Part shown: in pieces, positions 31,665 through 41,853 of the stretch
How positions within the stretch are numbered: the stretch's first letter is position 1
How the letters are laid out: the number at the start of each line of letters is the position of its first letter
Source: an uncultured Ferrovum sp.
GTDB taxonomy: Bacteria > Pseudomonadota > Gammaproteobacteria > Burkholderiales > Ferrovaceae
Length of the DNA: 64,000 nucleotides
Reading direction: 5' to 3'
Assembly (NCBI GenBank): GCA_903867885.1
Contig: CAIPTD010000145.1
Location: forward strand, 28,738 to 92,737
Position numbers and translations under genes: made by a program
Notes under the pieces: model-generated
Seen by the model: the letters and a program-made list of their open reading frames with translations, nothing else
Told to the model about the DNA's origin: nothing
Databases searched by the model: none

Positions 31665-31910
31665 ATGCAAAAAGCAACCGAAGTCTTAGATGAAATGGCC
31701 CGCCGTGTGGGCGAATTAATGCAAAGCAGCCCTGTTCGCGATTTTGAAAAGAACGCCAAAGCAGTGCTCTCTGCAGGCTTAAGCCGCTTGGATTTGGTGA
31801 CTCGTGAGGAATTTGATGTTCAGGCCGATGTGTTGATCCGCACGCGGGAACAGTTATCCCAACTAGAAGCGCGCGTTGCTGCATTGGAATCGCAACTCAA
31901 GACAAACTAA
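31665..31910 (+). CDS. ubiK: Accessory factor UbiK/YqiC family protein
   Basis: EVLDEMARRVGELMQSSPVRDFEKNAKAVLSAGLSRLDLVTREEFDVQADVLIRTREQLSQLEARVAALE; AAGGAG upstream. Confidence 0.92.
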   Translation: MQKATEVLDEMARRVGELMQSSPVRDFEKNAKAVLSAGLSRLDLVTREEFDVQADVLIRTREQLSQLEARVAALESQLKTN

Positions 31911-31980
31911 AACCCCAAAAGCAGCCCCCTAGGGTATAGATCCAAGGACTGCGTAGAGTGGGGCTCTAGAGTTTTCGAGC

Positions 31981-32394
31981 TTAGTTACGATTGATGTGTT
32001 TCTGGGGGCCTTCGGCGTGATCGTACAATTCACGCGCCACCGCTGCCGTGCATTCTATTTCAACACGGTACTCTGAGTTGATCAGCTTGGCGCCTATTGT
32101 TGCCCGTGCAGGAGTGTGCCCTTGCGGCACCCAGTCGTCCCAAATGGAGTTCATCGCCACGTAATCGCCCGCCGAGGCCAAGTAAATACGAGCTTGCACA
32201 ATATGAGTTTTATTGGCGCCTGCCCTTTCTAACAATGCATCAACAAAGCGTAATACTTCGCGTGTTTGCCCCGTGATATCCAAAGAGGTGTTCTCTGCAA
32301 CTTGACCGGCGATGTAAATCAAACGCCCAGTACCCATATCTACAACGGTCATTTCACTGAACCGTTCGTTCATGTCATAGCGAGAAATTTCCAT
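31981..32394 (-). CDS. RidA/YjgF family protein
   Basis: LIYIAGQVAENTSLDITGQTREVL, VEIECTAAV. Confidence 0.88.
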   Translation of the reverse strand: MEISRYDMNERFSEMTVVDMGTGRLIYIAGQVAENTSLDITGQTREVLRFVDALLERAGANKTHIVQARIYLASAGDYVAMNSIWDDWVPQGHTPARATIGAKLINSEYRVEIECTAAVARELYDHAEGPQKHINRN

Positions 32395-32403
32395 TTTGTT
32401 CTC

Positions 32404-33846
32404 CTAGCTTTTCTTGGCGGGTTCAATGGGATCGGCCCAAGAGCCACCCAAGGCTTGGCACAATGCCACCGCATCTGAAAGCTGCATACCCTTAGTTTGC
32501 GCTACTGCAAGCTTCGCCTGTAGTAAATTTTGCTCAATGGGTAACAGTGCGAGGACACCTAAATCACCTACTTTAACCTGACGCTTCGCAATCTCCAGTG
32601 ACTTTTCTGCGGCAGCCACTGCGCGCTGTTGTCGTTTTACTGCCTCCGCATCCGCTTCTGCTGCAGCAAGCGCGTCAGAGACGTTTTGGAAGGCGTTTAA
32701 TACCGTCTGTCGATACATCGCCTTGGCTTGATCAAAGTTCGCTAAGGCCTGGCGTTGGCGTGCAGATAAAGTGCCCCCATCAAAAACTGGTACGGTCATC
32801 CCCCCAACCAAGGACCAGAAACTATTCACCGATTTGAAGAGATCACCAAAGGTTAAGCCTGACTGGCCAATCACATTAGTGCCTAGCGTAATCTGCGGAT
32901 AACGCGCTGCTTCAGCCACCCCGATTGCAGCGCTTGCCGAATGTAAGCTTTCTTCAGCAGCTAAAATATCGGGGCGTTTGTCCAAAAGCTGAGATGGCAG
33001 TGTTAACGGAATATCTTTGGGTAAGCTCAGATCCTGCAGCTTAAACTTCGCCACAATCTTATCTGCGCCATACACACCCACCAATGTCTTCAATGCATCG
33101 CGTTGCAGTTGAAGTGCTTTTTGAATGGGGGGAATCATCGCCTCGGTGTTTGCAACGGCGAGCTCCTGCGCAGCTACATCGCCTTCGGTATTAAAACCCG
33201 CGGCGCGTTGTTTCTTTAAGGCTTCCAGGTAATCCACTTGCGTCTTTAAGAGAGACTCAGTGATCTGCAATTGCTCACGCAGGCTCGCTTCTTGAATCAC
33301 CGCTAAAGTCACATTGCCGGCCAAGGTAATGCGCGTAGCTGAGAAGAGGTGGGCCTGCGATTTGCGTTGCGCTTCCAAGGACTCTACCGAACGACCATTT
33401 AAACCAAATACATCTGGGGTGTAGCTCACGTTCACCTGCGCCGTGTGCAGGTTATAAATGTACTGTGTTGAATTAGTGGATAAAGGATTGGCAAAAAGAT
33501 CTGGGGTTTTATTTCTCTGAAAACTGTAGCCAGCATTCACCTGAGGAGAGAACAAACCTTCTTGCGCTTTCACGGCTTCTGCAGCTGAACGCAAGGCAGC
33601 TTGTCCCGCATCAATGCTGGGGTTATGCATAAAGGACTGCACGATTAACTGGTTGAGATCTTCAGATCCAAACAGCGTCCACCATTCTGATTTCAAGGCT
33701 ATATCTGCGGCAACTTCTGGTTTTTTTCCCCCCTCGGAATACCCCTCAGGTAGTAAGAGGGCAGGTCGCTTGTAATCGGGGCCCATCATACTGCAAGCGC
33801 TCATCAGCATCACTGCAGAAAAAGTTAAAAGATACGTTGATCTCAT
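32404..33846 (-). CDS. RND efflux outer-membrane factor lipoprotein (NodT/CusC type)
   Basis: LMSACSMMGPDYKRPALLLP lipobox; EWWTLFGSEDLNQLI; TolC-like repeats. Confidence 0.93.
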   Translation of the reverse strand: MRSTYLLTFSAVMLMSACSMMGPDYKRPALLLPEGYSEGGKKPEVAADIALKSEWWTLFGSEDLNQLIVQSFMHNPSIDAGQAALRSAAEAVKAQEGLFSPQVNAGYSFQRNKTPDLFANPLSTNSTQYIYNLHTAQVNVSYTPDVFGLNGRSVESLEAQRKSQAHLFSATRITLAGNVTLAVIQEASLREQLQITESLLKTQVDYLEALKKQRAAGFNTEGDVAAQELAVANTEAMIPPIQKALQLQRDALKTLVGVYGADKIVAKFKLQDLSLPKDIPLTLPSQLLDKRPDILAAEESLHSASAAIGVAEAARYPQITLGTNVIGQSGLTFGDLFKSVNSFWSLVGGMTVPVFDGGTLSARQRQALANFDQAKAMYRQTVLNAFQNVSDALAAAEADAEAVKRQQRAVAAAEKSLEIAKRQVKVGDLGVLALLPIEQNLLQAKLAVAQTKGMQLSDAVALCQALGGSWADPIEPAKKS

Positions 33847-36800
33847 CGGGATTTCCTTCGCATTTGCTCATAACCACTCTTGGCAAAGAAACGTTCCACT
33901 GAAAAATAGATGGTGGGCAAAATAAACAAGGTGAGAAAGGTAGACACAATTAACCCTCCCACCACCACAGTAGCAAGGCCTCGTTGCACATCGGTTCCTA
34001 CCCCGGTAGCCATCGCAGCCGGCAGCATACCAATCGACGCAACGGTTGCGGTCATCAAGACTGGCCGCAACCGCTCTGAGGCTGCAATCAAGACCGTTTG
34101 ATCCAGCGGCAAGCCTTCACCACTCACGCGGCGGAAGTTTGCCACCATAATAATGGCGTTCTGAACGGACACACCAAATAAGGCAATAAAGCCCACTGCC
34201 GTGGCAACATTTAATGTTGCGCCCGTCAGGTGAATGGCGATCAAGCCCCCTAACGTTGCCAATGGAACCACGCCCAAAATCAGCAAAGTCTGACGTACTT
34301 TGCCAAACTGCATGAATAACAACATGGCCATCACCAGCATCACAATCCCCAGAATGACGATCAATCGCGATTGAGCTCTTTGCTGGTTTTCAAACTGGCC
34401 GGCCCACTCAAGACGGAACTTGCCGTGGTCATATTTCACTTCTTTTTCGATACGATCGCGGGCTTCATCGAGGTACGATATCAAATCACGATCGCGGTTA
34501 TCCACCCGAACCGTGATTTGTCGTTCATTTAACTCGTGAGAAATGGTGGCCTCGCCGCTGCGCAAACTAATTTTTGCCAGTTGCGCAAGCGGTATCGTTG
34601 CTCCAGAACTGGATCGTAGCAACAACTGCCCCAGCGCCTCCGGGCTGCTCTTAGCTTCCCTAGGAAACCGCACACCCACGTTATAAGTTCGGTCATCGAC
34701 ATAGACTGAAATGACAGGCGCGCCCCCCACACCGGTGCCAATCAGATTGGCAATGTCCGCCACATTCACCCCAAAACGTGCCGCTGCCTCACGATCTATA
34801 TCCACCACCAATTGAGGAATAGGCGGCGCTTGGAATACTGAAGCAGAAGCGGTTCCGCGAACGGTATGGAGAATGTCTACGATCTGATCGGCAATCCTGC
34901 GATCTTCTGCCAAATCCGGACCATACACACGCAATACTAGAGGACTGTGCGCACCCCCTACCGCATCGTTCACACCATCGATAATCGGCTGACTAATTCC
35001 CACCGACATACCGGGCAATTGTTGTAATTTAGCATTCAGCTTTCTTACAAATTCTGCCTTAGTTTCTTGATCGGGCCACTCTTCATAAGGATGCAGTCCC
35101 ACAGGCGCTTCGATATGAGAAGGAGTCCATTGATCTGTTCCGCTATCGTTGCGACCGATTTGTGTCACGATATGTTTGACCTCTGGGAACTCAAGCACCG
35201 TGCTTCTTAACTCGGAGGCAAGCTCATTAGATTTCTCGATCGAGATCCCGCTAGGCAAATCCACCTGCAACCATAAAGACCCCTCATCAAGGTCCGGCAA
35301 GAATTCACGACCAGCGGTAGAACCTAACACCACAACCGCAACTAACACTGCGCCGCTAATCACATAAGCAATCCATGGCGCTTTCAAAAAATAAGCCAAG
35401 GTATCGTGGTATCGGTTGGTCAACCAGACCAAAGGGGTATTATGAAAAATCTTGCGCGGTTTTCTTAAAGCCACATACGCTAAACCAGGAATCAAAGTCA
35501 GGGCGCATAACAGCGCGCCAAATAGGGCGTACCCGACAGTCCAGGCCATAGGTGAAAATAATTTACCCTCAGCGCGCTCAAACGCAAACAAAGGACAATA
35601 GGCGGTCACGATAATTAAGGTGGCAAAAAACATGGGCTGCGCTACATGGCCCGTCATTTCTAGGATGTCCTCACCGGTTAATGTGGCTTCAGCGTCTTCT
35701 TCTCGACGACGCAAAATGGTCTCCATCACCACGATGGCACCATCAACAATAATTCCAAAGTCAATCGCACCCAGCGACAACAAGTTTGCCGGCATTTTGG
35801 TGAAGGTCATCAAAATAAAGACCGAGACCAATGCGATCGGAATAGCCACGGCGGCCACCATGGCACTGCGGGGACTCCCCAAAAACAGGATCAGCACTAA
35901 TGACACCAAACCAATCCCTTCCAGCACGGTATGGGTCACTTTATGAACGGTGAGCTTGACCAAATCATCGCGGTCTAAATAAGGCACGATCTTCACACCC
36001 ATGGGTTCAAGACGCTTCTGTAACTGCTCAACCTTGGCATGCACCCCCTCTAAAACTCTTGAAGGATTTTGGTACTTCAGCATCAACACGATGCCTTCAA
36101 TGGTGTCGGGGTTGTGGTTCATGCCCAACACACCCTCGCGCTCTTGGTGCCCAATTTGCAGTTTTCCCAGATCCCTTACCAAAACAGGACTGCCATCCTT
36201 TTGGGTCACAACCACTGTTCCCAAATGATCTAGGTTATGAATTTGGCCGATTGCGCGAACCACATAGCCTTGCTCGCCCCGAACAATTCTTCCCCCACCC
36301 GCATTCACGCTATTACTATTTACCGCTGCAACGACATCGTTCAGCGTGAGATTAAACTGCTGCAACTTGAGAGGGTCTACTTCAAGCTGAAATTCTTTGG
36401 TAAAGCCGCCAAAATTATTGACATCTACCACGCCCTGCACTTCCTTAAATCCGGGAATCACCATCCAGCGCTGAATCTCTGAAAGCTCCATCAGGTTCTT
36501 GGTATCTGATTCCAAGGTATAACGCAGAATTTCTCCGCCCGGACCCGATAGGGGGCCAATTCCTGCTTGAACACCTGGCGGCAAAGTCACTGAGGCAATT
36601 CGCTCCAGCACACGTTGATTGGCGAAGTAATCCTCTACTCCATCCTTAAATACCAAGGTGATCAGTGACAGCGCAAAGGTGCTGCTGGAGCGAATCGTCA
36701 CCAAGCCGGGGGTATTTCGTAAGCCTCGCTCTAGGGGGGTAGTAATTTGCTGTTCTACTTCTTCTGCTGCCAAGCCTGGAACTTGGGTGGTGACCACTAC

Positions 36801-36938
36801 TGTCACGTCGCCAATCTCCGGATAGGCTTCTACGGTCATATTGATCCAACACATATATCCGTAAATGCACAGTAGCCCTGCGACCACCCACATCAATTGG
36901 CGGCGCTTAAAAAACAGGGCAATGAGTTGATTAATCAT
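33843..36938 (-). CDS. RND efflux inner-membrane pump, CusA/CzcA (HME-like) family
   Basis: 1031 aa; VEAYPEIGDVTVVVTTQVPGLAAEEVEQQITTPLERGL, LGAIDFGIIVDGAIVVME. Confidence 0.94.
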   Translation of the reverse strand: MINQLIALFFKRRQLMWVVAGLLCIYGYMCWINMTVEAYPEIGDVTVVVTTQVPGLAAEEVEQQITTPLERGLRNTPGLVTIRSSSTFALSLITLVFKDGVEDYFANQRVLERIASVTLPPGVQAGIGPLSGPGGEILRYTLESDTKNLMELSEIQRWMVIPGFKEVQGVVDVNNFGGFTKEFQLEVDPLKLQQFNLTLNDVVAAVNSNSVNAGGGRIVRGEQGYVVRAIGQIHNLDHLGTVVVTQKDGSPVLVRDLGKLQIGHQEREGVLGMNHNPDTIEGIVLMLKYQNPSRVLEGVHAKVEQLQKRLEPMGVKIVPYLDRDDLVKLTVHKVTHTVLEGIGLVSLVLILFLGSPRSAMVAAVAIPIALVSVFILMTFTKMPANLLSLGAIDFGIIVDGAIVVMETILRRREEDAEATLTGEDILEMTGHVAQPMFFATLIIVTAYCPLFAFERAEGKLFSPMAWTVGYALFGALLCALTLIPGLAYVALRKPRKIFHNTPLVWLTNRYHDTLAYFLKAPWIAYVISGAVLVAVVVLGSTAGREFLPDLDEGSLWLQVDLPSGISIEKSNELASELRSTVLEFPEVKHIVTQIGRNDSGTDQWTPSHIEAPVGLHPYEEWPDQETKAEFVRKLNAKLQQLPGMSVGISQPIIDGVNDAVGGAHSPLVLRVYGPDLAEDRRIADQIVDILHTVRGTASASVFQAPPIPQLVVDIDREAAARFGVNVADIANLIGTGVGGAPVISVYVDDRTYNVGVRFPREAKSSPEALGQLLLRSSSGATIPLAQLAKISLRSGEATISHELNERQITVRVDNRDRDLISYLDEARDRIEKEVKYDHGKFRLEWAGQFENQQRAQSRLIVILGIVMLVMAMLLFMQFGKVRQTLLILGVVPLATLGGLIAIHLTGATLNVATAVGFIALFGVSVQNAIIMVANFRRVSGEGLPLDQTVLIAASERLRPVLMTATVASIGMLPAAMATGVGTDVQRGLATVVVGGLIVSTFLTLFILPTIYFSVERFFAKSGYEQMRRKSR

Positions 36939-38058
36939 TCAGCAAAACCCCGCCTTTCACGACAATCCGCTCGCCTGCTTTTAAACCATTTCGAACACGC
37001 ACACGATCACCCTCATCGCTGCCTAATTCCACAGATCGCGCTTCAAACTGCCAAGGTTTGGTTTCAACAAATACCAGAGTGACGTCATTCGTCATCACAA
37101 CCGCTGAATTGGGAATGATGACTTGGCTGGGTTGCGCCACATCAAACTGAATCGTTACAAACATATTGGGGCGTAACCATCCCCCGCTATTATTAATGCG
37201 CGCACGAACACGAGTTCGACGGGTATCAGGGTCTAGATTAGAGGCAATGCTTTTAACCGTGGCGCGCAGGGGGCGATCGGGAAAGGCCGCAGGAATGGCA
37301 AGCAGTGATTGTCCTAAAGTGATTTTAGACAGGGCATGTTCAGGCACTTGGGCAGTAAGGAATACCTGATCTAGGTTAGTGATCGTCATCAAGGCTGCCG
37401 TAGGGTCGTTAATGACCGATCCCGTTCCTACATTGAGCGCTGTCACTGTGCCGCTAATCGGCGCAATCACGGGTACGCTTAATCTTGAGGCTTCCACATT
37501 TTCTGCTACACCCAGACCTTTTAATCGATTTGCGGCTCGGTCTAATTCGGCCTTGGCTTGAACAAGGGCACTTTCTGCAGCTTCTACATCTTTTTGAGCA
37601 TTGCCTCCCGCTTTATTGACCTCTAAAGCACGGGCTCTGGCTTTTGAAGCCAATTCGTAGGTATCTCGGGCCTTACTGGCATCAGAACCTGCTTGTAATA
37701 AGTCAGGGGATTGAATACGTGCCAATACCTGCCCTGCTTGAACGGTATCGCCTAAACGGACAGGAAGATCTATAAAGCGACCTGTTAAAGGAGGCAAAAC
37801 GTTGACCGTATTGGCTGGATCGGCTTCCACGACTCCGGGCAAGGTCATGCTATGGGCGCCTGCCTCCTGTTTTGCTACATCCATTTGAATACGTTTGCGG
37901 TAAGGAGAGGCCTCGGGCACTCTAACCGTTTTTCCCTCATGTACTAGCATCTCTGGGGGAGATGAAACCTCGGGCTTAGCCGCATAGGCAAAGGCTGTCA
38001 TGAGTGCGAATAGTGCGACTAGACGCAAGAGAGATGCGAAGGAAAGGGGCCTGAGCAT
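36931..38058 (-). CDS. RND efflux periplasmic adaptor subunit
   Basis: GRFIDLPVRLGDTVQAGQVLARIQSPDL, VIAPISGTVTALNVGTGSVI; overlaps the pump gene. Confidence 0.93.
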   Translation of the reverse strand: MLRPLSFASLLRLVALFALMTAFAYAAKPEVSSPPEMLVHEGKTVRVPEASPYRKRIQMDVAKQEAGAHSMTLPGVVEADPANTVNVLPPLTGRFIDLPVRLGDTVQAGQVLARIQSPDLLQAGSDASKARDTYELASKARARALEVNKAGGNAQKDVEAAESALVQAKAELDRAANRLKGLGVAENVEASRLSVPVIAPISGTVTALNVGTGSVINDPTAALMTITNLDQVFLTAQVPEHALSKITLGQSLLAIPAAFPDRPLRATVKSIASNLDPDTRRTRVRARINNSGGWLRPNMFVTIQFDVAQPSQVIIPNSAVVMTNDVTLVFVETKPWQFEARSVELGSDEGDRVRVRNGLKAGERIVVKGGVLLND

Positions 38059-38234
38059 GGGTAAACGTCCGAGAAATATTACTTTTAGATTTCAACTCGA
38101 CCGAGAATAACAGAACCCATCAGTCAGAATTATGAATGTCCTTGTCAGGAAACCCCCAGAGAATAATGGTTTGGCATGACTGGGGCGAGACAGCCTGAGT
38201 GCTCGGTGGTCCTGTTTTAAGGAAAATGAAGGCC

Positions 38235-39752
38235 TTAAAATGCTGCACGCCATTGGGCGGCCATGAAAAGATGGGATTCATGAATGAGGGGAATTTGATC
38301 CAGATCAGCCAGCGTTCTGGCCACTTTTAATAGACGATGGGCGCCTCTAGGGCTGAGCCGATGTGTTTGAATGATGTGATGCCAAGTCGCTTCTACTTGA
38401 CTGCTCAATGAAGCGACATTCATTAAATTGCGCGCAGAGAGCCTCGCGTTTTCACAACCCTGTCTGTTTAGCTGGATCTGGCGGGATTGGATGACCTTTT
38501 CGCGCGCTTTCTGTGAAGTCAGCGCGACTTTGGGGGGCTTTTGGTCTGCTCTATGCAGGATCGCTTCTTTACGCACCGGAACCCATAGATCGATACGATC
38601 CAAGATAGGAGCAGAAACGCGCGCACGGTAGGCTTGGATTTTGGCTTCAGTACATCGGCAAGGTTTAGCATCATCTTGTCCTCGCCCGCAGGGACAGGGG
38701 TTCATCGTAGCTAATAATTGAAACTTTGCCGGTAACACTTCTGCTCCCGCAACGCGCGAGATATACACCTCTCCGCTCTCTAGTGGCTCACGCAAAGCCT
38801 CTAAACTAGCGCGAGAAAACTCGGGCAATTCATCCAGAAATAGGACCCCTTGATGGGCAAGACTGATTTCGCCCGGTCGAATCGGATTCCCTCCTCCGGT
38901 TATTGCAAGGGCAGGGGTGGTGTGATGGGGGCGACGAAAAGGACGAATCTTCCATGTCTGATGATTCAAAGGAAGCCCAGCCAGCGATCGATTGACCGCT
39001 GAGGTGAGGGCTTCCTCCTGCGTCATGGGCGGAAGGATTCCGGGTAATCTTTCGGCAAGAAGGGTCTTCCCGCAGCCAGGGGGGCCATAAAAAAGTAGGG
39101 AGTGCCCTCCTGCTGCCGCTACTATAAGCGCCATACAGGCTTGCTCCTGACCATAGATATCTGCCAGATCAGGCAAGGTCAAATCATCGTTGTGTTCCTC
39201 TTTGCGTTCAGGCGCATCTGCAAAACTTAAGGTTTGCTTGCCCATAATATGAGCACACACAGCCGCCAAACTTGGAGCGGAGTGAATTGAAGCCTCAAGG
39301 TGCAGCCTGGCCTCTTGAGCAGAACTGCTGGGCAAAACCAGCACCCGACCTTCAGCATGCGCCGCCACCGCCATGGCAAGCCCTCCTCGAATGGGTCTGA
39401 GTTGCCCATCTAAAGCAAGCTCCCCCGCAAACTCCAGGTTTTTAACTGGAGGAGGAATTTGTTGTGAGGCGATTAAAATACCCAAAGCAATAGGCAGATC
39501 AAATCGACCCGATTCCTTAGGCAAATCAGCAGGGGCCAAGTTGACCGTAATGCGCCGCTGCGGGAATTCAAAACCATTGGCCAGCAACGCCACCCGCACC
39601 CGCTCGCGACTCTCACGTACTTCGGTATCGGGTAGCCCCACCATATTGAATTGAGGCAAGCCATTCCCCAAATGAATTTCTACACTCACTGGAATGACTC
39701 GGGCACCCAAAAGGGCGCGGCTAAATAAAATGGAGAGATGGGTTGCGGGCAT
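38235..39752 (-). CDS. comM: YifB/ComM family Mg-chelatase-like AAA ATPase
   Basis: QFNMVGLPDTEVRESRERVRVALLANGFEFPQRRITVNLAPADLPKESGRFDLPIALGIL; GPPGCGKT; NPCPCG. Confidence 0.96.
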   Translation of the reverse strand: MPATHLSILFSRALLGARVIPVSVEIHLGNGLPQFNMVGLPDTEVRESRERVRVALLANGFEFPQRRITVNLAPADLPKESGRFDLPIALGILIASQQIPPPVKNLEFAGELALDGQLRPIRGGLAMAVAAHAEGRVLVLPSSSAQEARLHLEASIHSAPSLAAVCAHIMGKQTLSFADAPERKEEHNDDLTLPDLADIYGQEQACMALIVAAAGGHSLLFYGPPGCGKTLLAERLPGILPPMTQEEALTSAVNRSLAGLPLNHQTWKIRPFRRPHHTTPALAITGGGNPIRPGEISLAHQGVLFLDELPEFSRASLEALREPLESGEVYISRVAGAEVLPAKFQLLATMNPCPCGRGQDDAKPCRCTEAKIQAYRARVSAPILDRIDLWVPVRKEAILHRADQKPPKVALTSQKAREKVIQSRQIQLNRQGCENARLSARNLMNVASLSSQVEATWHHIIQTHRLSPRGAHRLLKVARTLADLDQIPLIHESHLFMAAQWRAAF

Positions 39753-39879
39753 CTCTCAAGAATGCCAGCTTCCATCTCAACACCTCGTTACGAGAAAGCC
39801 CAATTTTTTTATCTTAGAACCTTAGCTCTGAGACAATGTCGGATAGTGTTCATTAACAGTTTGAAAGGCCCCATTGAAT

Positions 39880-41142
39880 ATGCTCGCTCAATCTTTACGC
39901 GCCTCTTCTTCTCGGTCACCTGAATTAAGTTTGCCCCTGATCCTCTCAGAAGGCACCTCCTCACCGTATTGGGCCACTTATCTTCGGTTTGCCGTCCTGA
40001 TTGCTCTTGTTTTTGCGGTTACAGCGTGCGGCAAAATCGGCGATAAGCACAAAGAAGCGAATTCAAGCACCCCCGAGGGGCCGGCCGTAATCAATGGTTT
40101 GGCTTTAAATCGTGAACCCCTTATTCCGCCAGGCGCACAACTCCCTGACTTCACCGTACTGGTAGATAAAGCGGCACCAGCTGTAGTCAATATCAGTATC
40201 ACGCAAAAAATTACTACACATCGTCCGTCCGAAGAAGAGGAACAAGCCTTTGGAGAGTTCTTCCGTCGTTTTGGCCCTCCTAGAGGGGTTCCTCATGGTG
40301 ATGAGGGCCCATCTGACGGAGAAGTTAAATCTCTAGGTTCTGGTTTCATCGTAACCCCGGACGGTTACATCATGACTAATGCCCACGTAGTGACCAATGC
40401 TGAAGAAGTAGTGGTGCGCCTTGCAGATAAACGCGAATTTAAAGCCAAAGTAATTGGCTCAGACCGACGTACCGATGTCGCTTTAATCAAAATCAAAGCA
40501 GAAAAACTCCCAACTGTATCTGTGGGTGATCCCAGCAAACTAAAAGTAGGGGAGTGGGTAATGGCTATTGGCTCACCTTTTGGTTTTGATAGCACCGTAA
40601 CCAAAGGCATTGTGAGCGCGGTGGGTAGATCCTTACCTGATGAAAACTACACGCCCTTTATTCAAACCGATGCAGCTGTAAACCCTGGAAACTCTGGGGG
40701 CCCACTCTTTAATTTGCGCGGGGAAGTAGTGGGGATCAATTCGCAGATTTATAGTCAAACAGGGGGCTTTATGGGGATCTCGTTTGCTATTCCGATTGAT
40801 CTCGCCACGAATGTATCCAATCAGCTCAAAGTAAATGGCAAAGTAACACGGGGAAGACTAGGTATTCGCCTTCAAGAAGTCACCAAAGAACTAGCGGAGT
40901 CATTTGGCATAGATCGGCCAACGGGGGCTCTGGTTGCTCAAGTTGAACGCGGCTCACCTGCTGAACAAGCCGGAATACAAAGCGGGGATGTGGTACTGAA
41001 ATATGCTGGGCGTAAGGTTGAGTCATCGCGTGACCTACCCGGTATGGTAGGTTCTACCCCGCCCGGAAAAACCATCACCTTAGAAATTTGGCGCAAGCAC
41101 CATAGTCAAGAAGTAGATGTGAAGGTAGGGGAGTTACAGTAG
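39880..41142 (+). CDS. Do/DegQ-family serine endopeptidase (HtrA) with PDZ; predicted lipoprotein
   Basis: LGSGFIVTPDGYIMTNAHVV, TDVALIKI, NPGNSGGPLFN, PDZ GVLGIR-like RGRLGIRLQ; VFAVTAC lipobox. Confidence 0.94.
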   Translation: MLAQSLRASSSRSPELSLPLILSEGTSSPYWATYLRFAVLIALVFAVTACGKIGDKHKEANSSTPEGPAVINGLALNREPLIPPGAQLPDFTVLVDKAAPAVVNISITQKITTHRPSEEEEQAFGEFFRRFGPPRGVPHGDEGPSDGEVKSLGSGFIVTPDGYIMTNAHVVTNAEEVVVRLADKREFKAKVIGSDRRTDVALIKIKAEKLPTVSVGDPSKLKVGEWVMAIGSPFGFDSTVTKGIVSAVGRSLPDENYTPFIQTDAAVNPGNSGGPLFNLRGEVVGINSQIYSQTGGFMGISFAIPIDLATNVSNQLKVNGKVTRGRLGIRLQEVTKELAESFGIDRPTGALVAQVERGSPAEQAGIQSGDVVLKYAGRKVESSRDLPGMVGSTPPGKTITLEIWRKHHSQEVDVKVGELQ

Positions 41143-41164
41143 TCCGCGCAGCGATTTACCCGCA

Positions 41165-41482
41165 TCACCAGCGATCGTCTTGAATCTGAATCACCCCGCC
41201 CTCAACCCTTACAGCAAACATGGTGAGCGGTTCGTAGGCGGGCGCGCAGAGGGCCTCTCCATTTTTAAGGGCAAACTTAGCGCCATGGTGGGGGCAAACT
41301 AACACCCCCTCTTCGAGTTGGCTGCCATTCAATTCACTGCCATCGTGGGAGCAACGATTTTCCATGGCAAATATGCAGCCGCCTTGTCGGGCTAAAAGAA
41401 CAGGGACACCGTCCATATCGACTGCAAGCGTTTCTCCCTCAACCAGGGCTGCATCGCCCTCTACCGAAACCCAATCACCCAT
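41165..41482 (-). CDS. Rieske [2Fe-2S] ferredoxin-like protein
   Basis: NRCSHDGSELNGSQLEEGVLVCPHHGAKFAL: CxH and CxxH motifs. Confidence 0.92.
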   Translation of the reverse strand: MGDWVSVEGDAALVEGETLAVDMDGVPVLLARQGGCIFAMENRCSHDGSELNGSQLEEGVLVCPHHGAKFALKNGEALCAPAYEPLTMFAVRVEGGVIQIQDDRW

Positions 41483-41487
41483 ACTAA

Positions 41488-41841
41488 TTACATCATTCCT
41501 AAATCAAGCATGGCGGCTTCAGTCATACGATCTCGCGTCCAAGTAGGTTCCCAAACGAGCTCTACTTTACAAGTATCGACAAAAGGGAGTTCCATAATGC
41601 GGCCTTCTACTTCTCCCGGGAAAGTCTGGGCAACAGGGCAACCAGGCGCTGTTAAGGTCATTTGAATATCAACATGCTTGCCGTCTTCAGCTAGCACCAC
41701 ACCATAAATCAGCCCCAGATCATAAATATTGACGGGGATTTCTGGGTCATACACGGTCTTCAACTGATCGATCACCGCTTGCTCCATTTCCTCCTGGGAT
41801 TTGGGGGCCGGCTGCTCGGGCTCTTTTAACCATTCAAACAT
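41488..41841 (-). CDS. sufT: SUF-associated Fe-S assembly factor SufT (MIP18/DUF59 family)
   Basis: VIDQLKTVYDPEIPVNIYDLGLIYGV, MTLTAPGCPVAQ. Confidence 0.92.
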   Translation of the reverse strand: MFEWLKEPEQPAPKSQEEMEQAVIDQLKTVYDPEIPVNIYDLGLIYGVVLAEDGKHVDIQMTLTAPGCPVAQTFPGEVEGRIMELPFVDTCKVELVWEPTWTRDRMTEAAMLDLGMM

Positions 41842-41853
41842 GCTGATCTATCC

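Noticed and set aside
31922-31960. Terminator after ubiK (AGCCCC...GGGGCT)
   Set aside because: Stem is short with a long loop and a weak T-tract; plausible but not firm enough to list.
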